Part shown: positions 58,356 through 64,000 of the stretch, piece after piece
Position numbering within the stretch: position 1 is the first letter of the stretch
Layout: every line of letters begins with the position of its first letter
Source of the DNA: Actinomycetes bacterium
GTDB taxonomy: Bacteria > Actinomycetota > Thermoleophilia > BMS3ABIN01
NCBI GenBank assembly: GCA_021791195.1
Contig: JAJYXB010000022.1
Coordinates: forward strand, 144,245 to 208,244
DNA length: 64,000 nt
Direction: 5' to 3'
The notes under the pieces: generated by a model
Told to the model about the DNA's origin: nothing
The model's input: the letters and a program-made list of their open reading frames with translations, nothing else
The model's database searches: none
Program-made: the position numbers and the translations under genes

Positions 58356-59636
58356 ATGGCAATCAGTGAGATGGAAGAATATTTGATCGAGCTGGACCGG
58401 CTGGGCATGAAGCCGGGGCTGGTGCGGGTCAAGAAGCTGCTGGCCGCGCTGGGCAACCCCGAGAAGCGTCTCAAGACCATCCATGTCGTAGGCACCAACG
58501 GCAAGTCTTCCACGGCCCGCATGATCGCCGCCATTCTGGGAAGCCAGGGGCTGAAGGCCGGCGCCTACCTCTCGCCGCACCTGGTCTCATTCACCGAGCG
58601 GTTCCTGATCGACGGCAAGGAGATCACGCCGGCGCGCTTCGAGAAGCTTATGCTCGAGGTCAGGGCAAAGGCGGAAGAAGTCAACAAGCGTTCACGCAGC
58701 AGCGGGCCGCTTACCCAGTTCGAAGTGCTGACGGCGGCCGCCTATCTGTATTTCCATCAGCAGAAAGTGAACGTGGCCGTCATCGAGGCCGGGCTGGGCG
58801 GACGTTACGACGCCACCAACGTCATCGAATCCAAGGTGCAGGTGCTCACCAACGTGGAACTGGAGCACACCGATCTGCTGGGCAAGACAGTGGCCGCCAT
58901 CGTCAAGGAGAAAACCGCCGTCATCCCGCCCAAGGGGAAAGTGGTGCTGGGGGCGATGTCGGAGGAAGCGCTGAGCGAGGCGCTCAAGGCCTGCCGCCGC
59001 CTGAACGTCAAGCCGATGGTGTTCGACGAGGATTTCTCGCTGCTAAGGGGGAAAGGGGAGCGGTTCGATGTCTGGACGCCGAAAGGCCAGTACCTGGACC
59101 TGTCGCTGACGCTGCTGGGCCAGCACCAGCGCACCAACTGTTCCGTGGCCGTCGCCGCCGCCGAGCTGTTCATGCGCAAGGCGCTGGATGAGAAGAAGCT
59201 GCGGCGGGCGCTGCCCCGGATATCGATTCCCGCCCGGATGGAGATCATCTCCGAAAAGCCGCTGGTGATCCTTGACGGCGCGCACAATCCCAGCGGCATC
59301 GCGCAGCTGCTCTCTTCGCTGGAAAGCATCTCCGCCGGCCGGCGGGTGATCGGCGTCGTCTCGATTCTGAAGGACAAGGATGCGGCCGCGATGCTGGAAC
59401 AGGTGCTCGATTTTTGTGATATCTTATTCATCACTGAGAACTCCAATCCCCGCTGTTCGCCAGCGCAGGAGCTTGCCAAACTGCCGGTGGTGACGTCAAG
59501 TTCGGTCCAGACGTTTGTTGCCAGGGAAAGTCAGTCGGCGCTCGAAAGCGCCTTCAAACTGGCTTCCATCCGCGATGTGATCCTGGTTACGGGTTCCCTG
59601 TACCTGCTGGCCGACATCAAAAAGCGGAAGGCATAA
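58356..59636 (+). CDS. folC: folylpolyglutamate synthase/dihydrofolate synthase
   Basis: A 426-residue Mur-ligase-fold enzyme that adds Glu to folates. Seen: HVVGTNGKSSTARMIAAILG (P-loop), YLSPHLVSFTERFLIDG, VAVIEAGLGGRYDATNVI, VELEHTDLLGKTVAAIVKEK and LDGAHNPSGIAQLL. It lies after valS as in many Gram-positive genomes. No strong ribosome-binding site is seen. Confidence 0.94.
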   Translation: MAISEMEEYLIELDRLGMKPGLVRVKKLLAALGNPEKRLKTIHVVGTNGKSSTARMIAAILGSQGLKAGAYLSPHLVSFTERFLIDGKEITPARFEKLMLEVRAKAEEVNKRSRSSGPLTQFEVLTAAAYLYFHQQKVNVAVIEAGLGGRYDATNVIESKVQVLTNVELEHTDLLGKTVAAIVKEKTAVIPPKGKVVLGAMSEEALSEALKACRRLNVKPMVFDEDFSLLRGKGERFDVWTPKGQYLDLSLTLLGQHQRTNCSVAVAAAELFMRKALDEKKLRRALPRISIPARMEIISEKPLVILDGAHNPSGIAQLLSSLESISAGRRVIGVVSILKDKDAAAMLEQVLDFCDILFITENSNPRCSPAQELAKLPVVTSSSVQTFVARESQSALESAFKLASIRDVILVTGSLYLLADIKKRKA

Positions 59637-59660
59637 CGCCAAAATTTTAGGAGTCGTCAA

Positions 59661-60188
59661 TTGCACTGGATAATCTTGCAGGCCAGCTCCTCAGCTGATG
59701 GGGCCCAGAGTTTTTTCGATTCTCCCTGGTGGAATTTCGCCACACTGATGACCAAGGCCGTTCTGGTGGCGCTCTGGCTGGCGCTGGGAGTGTGGACTTA
59801 CAAGGACGCCAGACGGCGGATGACGGACTCACTGATGATCGCCATCTCCGTCGCCACCGCGCTGGTCTTCCCGTACGTGGGCGCGCTGTTTTACATGATT
59901 CTGCGCCCTCCCGAGTACCTCGAGGACGTCATCGAGCGCGACCTGGAGATCAGGGCGAAGGAGCAGGAACTTGTTGACGCCGTCGATCTCTGTCCGGCCT
60001 GCCGTCAGCCGGTGAGGGGCGATTTCCTCATCTGTCCCAAATGCCGCCGCCGGCTGAAGACCGCCTGCCACAAGTGCGGCAAGCCGCTGGAGTCCGGCTG
60101 GAAGATCTGTCCTTACTGCGAGGCAGAGATGCGCTCGCCGGCGACTGCCTCGGCGCCTCTGGCCGCCGAAGACGAGCTGTTCGCGTAA
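59661..60188 (+). CDS. membrane protein with double zinc ribbon
   Basis: A 175-residue protein with a TTG start after AGGAG. Two hydrophobic helices (about 29-46 and 57-81) are followed by a helical linker and two zinc ribbons (CPACRQPV...CPKCRRR and CHKCGKPL...CPYCEAEM, about 112-158). The zinc domain should face the cytoplasm. The function is unknown; similar proteins are found next to housekeeping genes in actinobacteria. It starts 24 nt after folC. Confidence 0.75.
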   Translation: MHWIILQASSSADGAQSFFDSPWWNFATLMTKAVLVALWLALGVWTYKDARRRMTDSLMIAISVATALVFPYVGALFYMILRPPEYLEDVIERDLEIRAKEQELVDAVDLCPACRQPVRGDFLICPKCRRRLKTACHKCGKPLESGWKICPYCEAEMRSPATASAPLAAEDELFA

Positions 60189-60213
60189 ACGGGAGCATCC
60201 ACTCGTAAAACCC

Positions 60214-60302
60214 GGGACACCTTGCAATTTTTTTGTGGTTTTTATTATGCATTTGCTGTTAGGTGAAAAATTGCAAGATTTCCCCGGCTATCAAGATGTC
60301 CC
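60214..60302. repeat. palindromic GGGAC-ended repeat upstream of ndk
   Basis: The inner inverted repeat is CTTGCAATTTTT (60221-60232) and AAAAATTGCAAG (60266-60277). The outer pair is GGGACA (60214-60219) and TGTCCC (60297-60302). The right arm carries an extra 18 nt with a second CAAG. It resembles a REP/MITE unit but differs in sequence from the 49590/60770 family. Confidence 0.6.
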
Positions 60303-60353
60303 TGGTTTTGTCCTGGCTCACGTTGAAAATGATCACTGAAGAACGAGGAGGAG

Positions 60354-60770
60354 ATGTTGGAGCGCACGTTTGTACTGATCAAGCCCGGCGCGGTCGCCCG
60401 CGGCCTGGTGGGCGCGGTCCTGGCCCGTTTCGAAACGCGCGGTTTTCGCATCCGGGCGATGAAATATCTGCAGGTCACCCGCGAACTGGCGGAACAGCAT
60501 TACGAGGAGCACCGCGAAAAAGACTTCTTCGGCGAGCTGGTCAGCTCGATCACATCCGGTCCGGTGGCGGCCTTCGTGCTGGAGGGGCCGGAGGCCATCG
60601 CCGTGGTGCGCAAGATGATGGGCAGCACCAACCCGATGGCGGCCGAGCCCGGCACCATCCGTGGCGACTTCGGTCTGGAGATCGTCGCCAACGTCGTGCA
60701 CGGCTCCGACAGCCCCGCCAGCGCCGAGCGCGAGATCAAGCTGTATTTCAGCGAAAGCGAGATAATCTAG
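60354..60770 (+). CDS. ndk: nucleoside-diphosphate kinase
   Basis: A 138-residue enzyme balancing NTP pools. Seen: [34 protein letters not shown] and the phospho-His motif [23 protein letters not shown] lies just before the ATG. The TAG stop is the first base pair of a palindromic repeat, so the element inserted exactly at the gene's end. Confidence 0.96.
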   Translation: MLERTFVLIKPGAVARGLVGAVLARFETRGFRIRAMKYLQVTRELAEQHYEEHREKDFFGELVSSITSGPVAAFVLEGPEAIAVVRKMMGSTNPMAAEPGTIRGDFGLEIVANVVHGSDSPASAEREIKLYFSESEII

Positions 60771-60857
60771 GGACGTTGCTTTCCTAAAGTTCCTAATTTC
60801 ATTTCAAAAAATATCGCTGGCGATGGAGAAGCAGGAACGTTAGGAAAGCAACGTCTC
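60770..60857. repeat. REP/MITE-like palindrome, copy B
   Basis: Left arm GGGACGTTGCTTTCCTAAAG, right arm AGGAACGTTAGGAAAGCAACG. It is the same family as copy A at 49590-49686 with a different centre and some decay. It fills the gap between ndk and maf. Confidence 0.85.
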
Positions 60858-60872
60858 TTCACAGGCGGTAAG

Positions 60873-61490
60873 ATGTATCTGGCATCGAAATCTCCCCGGC
60901 GCAAGGCGCTGCTTGATTCGATCGGCATCGATTACGAGGTCGTCGTTCCTGAGTATGAGGAGGAGGACAGCGGCGTCGAGTTGCCGGCGGAGCTGGTTGA
61001 GCGCCACAGCCGCGGCAAGGCGTGGTCGGTAGTGTCCCGCCTGCGACCGCTGCCAGAGGGCCGGCCCATCCTCGGAGTCGACACGATGGTCGTCATGGGC
61101 GGCCGCGCCGTCGGCAAGGCTGGTGACGCCGAAGAAGCGCTGGCGTTCCTGCGCCTGCTCTCCGGGCGCACACATCTGGTCTATAGCGGCGTGACGCTGC
61201 TATGGCGCGGTTCCGGGGACCCGGAAGCGCCGCTCGAGGAGCAGACCGAGCATGCTGTCACCGAGGTCCACTTTGCCCCGATCCCCGGGGAAGAGCTGGA
61301 ACTGTACGTCGCCAGCGGCGAGTGGCGCGGCAAGGCAGGCGCTTACGCCATCCAGGAGCGGGCGGCGGCCTTCGTCGAATCCATCCGCGGCGACTATACC
61401 AATATCGTCGGACTGCCCTTGCCGCTGCTGGTGCGGATGCTGCGCCAGGCAGGCTGCTGGCCGCCGGCGGGGTGGCTACAGCCGGCGTGA
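60873..61490 (+). CDS. maf: Maf family nucleoside triphosphate pyrophosphatase
   Basis: A 205-residue enzyme. The signature MYLASKSPRRKALLDSIGI opens the protein; GVDTMVVMGGRAVGKAGDAE and YAIQERAAAFVESIRGDYTN complete the active site. Maf proteins hydrolyse modified or canonical NTPs and are linked to septum inhibition. The gene lies before mreBCD as in Bacillus-type clusters. Its ribosome-binding site (AGGCGG) lies just after the palindromic repeat. Confidence 0.94.
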   Translation: MYLASKSPRRKALLDSIGIDYEVVVPEYEEEDSGVELPAELVERHSRGKAWSVVSRLRPLPEGRPILGVDTMVVMGGRAVGKAGDAEEALAFLRLLSGRTHLVYSGVTLLWRGSGDPEAPLEEQTEHAVTEVHFAPIPGEELELYVASGEWRGKAGAYAIQERAAAFVESIRGDYTNIVGLPLPLLVRMLRQAGCWPPAGWLQPA

Positions 61491-61514
61491 TTCCGTTTCC
61501 ACATCCATTTGTTA

Positions 61515-61520
61515 TATAAT
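61515..61520 (+). promoter_or_regulatory. -10 box upstream of mreB
   Basis: TATAAT about 200 nt before mreB and 25 nt after the maf stop; no clear -35 at 17 nt. Confidence 0.35.
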
Positions 61521-61716
61521 GTCGTCCTTCAAGGGAGCCGCGGCCGCCTCACAAAGCCTGGCCGGGGCGCAAGTTCATAAAGTCCGCAATCCGGGTATCA
61601 GGGGGTGCAGTCTGCGACGCTGGTGTGCGCGTTGGGTCTTTCACCCCCTCTCTGTTACCATGATAAGCTGAACGGGCACTGGCATCCGCAAGCCTCGCCC
61701 TGAAAGGAGATTAGCG

Positions 61717-62763
<1,047 letters not shown>

Positions 62764-62784
62764 ATTTCGTCCTAAGGTTTTAAA

Positions 62785-63654
62785 TTGGCCCGCAAGACCG
62801 TAGCCCAACGTCAAGCGGTGCTGGCAGTACTGCTGCTGGTATCTGTGGGCATGCTCACCCTTTATTTCCGCGAGCCGGTGAGCGGCCTGTTGCATTCCAC
62901 CCAGCGCGGTGGCCTGCGGGTGATCTCACCCCTGGAATCAGGCACCTCGCGCGTCCTCGATCCCTTCAAAGGCGCTTACCAGTGGGTCACGGGCGTCTTC
63001 TCCGCTCAAAGCGAGAACGCGACGCTGCGGCGGGAGGTCGACGACCTGCGCTCCCAGCTCGTGTCCGAAAAAGAGACCGAGGCCGAGAACCAGCGGCTGC
63101 GACAGATGCTCGGTTTTATCAACCAACCTTCATTTCCCAAGAATTACAAGCAGGTGACGGCGCGGGTGATCGGCCGCTCCGGCTCGGTCTGGAACGCCAC
63201 CGTCACTATCAACCGCGGCTCCAGCGATGGCATCATCATGGGGCAGACGGTGGTTAGCGGCCAGGGGCTGGTGGGACAGGTCTCCGCGGTCACCACCAAT
63301 GCCGCCCAGGTGCTGCTCATTACTGACAATACTTCCCACGTGGAGTCGATCGTGCAGAACGGCGGCGCCCAGGGTACGGTGATCGGCAGCATCAACGGCC
63401 AGCTGGAGATGGACTTCGTCGACAAGAACCAGAAGGTATCCAAGCATGACGTTGTGGTGACTTCGGGCACGGGCAAGCTGTTTGTCAAAGGCGTGCCCAT
63501 AGGCGTGGTTGATCAGGTCGGCGACCAGGAGAGCGAGTATTTCAAGAGCATCTCGGTGACTCCGTTCACGGATTTCAGCCGGCTTGAGGAAGTGATGGTG
63601 CTGATCGCGCCTCCGGGCACCGACCAGGCTCCGCCATCTACCGGGGGGAATTAG
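62785..63654 (+). CDS. mreC: rod-shape-determining protein MreC
   Basis: A 289-residue protein with a TTG start. One membrane helix (AVLAVLLLVSVGMLTLYF, about 11-28), a coiled coil (ENATLRREVDDLRSQLVSEK) and the beta-rich domain (ARVIGRSGSVWNATVTINRG, VSGQGLVGQVSAV). MreC bridges MreB and the peptidoglycan synthases outside the membrane. The order mreB-mreC-mreD is kept. Confidence 0.95.
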   Translation: MARKTVAQRQAVLAVLLLVSVGMLTLYFREPVSGLLHSTQRGGLRVISPLESGTSRVLDPFKGAYQWVTGVFSAQSENATLRREVDDLRSQLVSEKETEAENQRLRQMLGFINQPSFPKNYKQVTARVIGRSGSVWNATVTINRGSSDGIIMGQTVVSGQGLVGQVSAVTTNAAQVLLITDNTSHVESIVQNGGAQGTVIGSINGQLEMDFVDKNQKVSKHDVVVTSGTGKLFVKGVPIGVVDQVGDQESEYFKSISVTPFTDFSRLEEVMVLIAPPGTDQAPPSTGGN

Positions 63655-63655
63655 G

Positions 63656-64000
63656 ATGCTGGCCCCACGGAGCATGAAACGCAGCACCCGGGTGCTGGAT
63701 CAGGGCAAATCGGACTCCGCGCCGACGCCGGAAAGTCCGGTCTCGGTGCTGAAGGTCTTTGGACTCATCCTGGCGGCCGTGATCGTACAGACGACGATCG
63801 CCCCATATCTGACCGTGCTCGGCGCCAAGCCTGACGCGGCGCTGGTGGTGGTGGTCAGCCTGGCTCTGCTGCGCGGACCTGTCTGGGGAGCCGTCACCGG
63901 GTTCGCGATGGGGCTGCTGATCGACGTCGCCCTGGTGCAGACGATGGGTATCTCGTCATTCATTTTCACCCTGGCGGGCTATTTTAGCGGCCGCCTGTCC
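63656..64000 (+). CDS. mreD: rod-shape-determining protein MreD, partial
   Basis: The ATG lies 1 nt after the mreC stop (TTAGGATG, with AGG inside). The visible 115 residues have a 30-residue polar N-terminus, longer than usual, then membrane helices with GLILAAVIVQTTIAPYLTVL, KPDAALVVVVSLALLRG and GFAMGLLIDV, the MreD pattern. It is cut by the window end. Confidence 0.88.
   Translation, partial: MLAPRSMKRSTRVLDQGKSDSAPTPESPVSVLKVFGLILAAVIVQTTIAPYLTVLGAKPDAALVVVVSLALLRGPVWGAVTGFAMGLLIDVALVQTMGISSFIFTLAGYFSGRLS

Overview
The window looks like chromosomal DNA of a high-GC, Gram-positive-type bacterium, most likely a deep-branching actinobacterium. The basis is the gene order metK-priA-def-fmt, a short HisG paired with HisZ, an LCP envelope protein, frequent GTG/TTG starts, and tig-clpP-clpX-lon-valS-folC-ndk-maf-mreBCD with a single clpP. 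This lineage call is inference from gene content; no 16S is present.

Layout. 1-15.3 kb is envelope and ion homeostasis: a cut-off acyltransferase, two P2-type ATPases (the second in a tight operon with two TrkA-type proteins), an LCP protein, a DUF1003 protein, a decayed PimA-like glycosyltransferase, a secreted protein, a two-TM K+ channel and a diguanylate cyclase. 15.38-20.2 kb is a candidate decayed genomic island. It lies between an intact tRNA-Leu(CAA) and a partial tRNA-Leu 3' copy in the same orientation. It holds several gene stubs (NRAMP, START-like), a YihY protein, ChaB and YggT, and at its lower-GC end a CGGC protein and a TIR-like/HEAT protein that may be a defence gene. 20.4-24.3 kb has small regulators, a PEP-synthase homologue lacking the usual catalytic Cys, and a DUF47/PhoU-like gene.

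24.7-36.6 kb is core metabolism: hisZ-G-D-B-H-A-F (hisC and hisI/E are not here), then metK, priA, def and fmt, followed by tRNA-Pro, -Gly, -His and -Arg. 37.4-49.3 kb is an accessory secretome region. Four exported proteins (beta-helix, small, beta-helix plus Ig-like, beta-propeller plus Ig-like) end in the same roughly 100-residue module. Among them lie a cold-shock gene, a nitronate-monooxygenase-like gene, two candidate convergent small RNAs, and a 42-residue peptide with a RiPP-leader-like pattern and a CxxxxC core just before the propeller gene. No modification enzyme is visible nearby. This region is the best candidate for an undescribed system.

49.5-64 kb is housekeeping: tRNA-Leu(TAG), tig, clpP, clpX, lon, valS, folC, a zinc-ribbon membrane protein, ndk, maf and mreBCD (mreD cut by the window end). 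Palindromic GGGAC-ended repeats sit after the tRNA and on both sides of ndk. mreB appears to start at an ATT codon.
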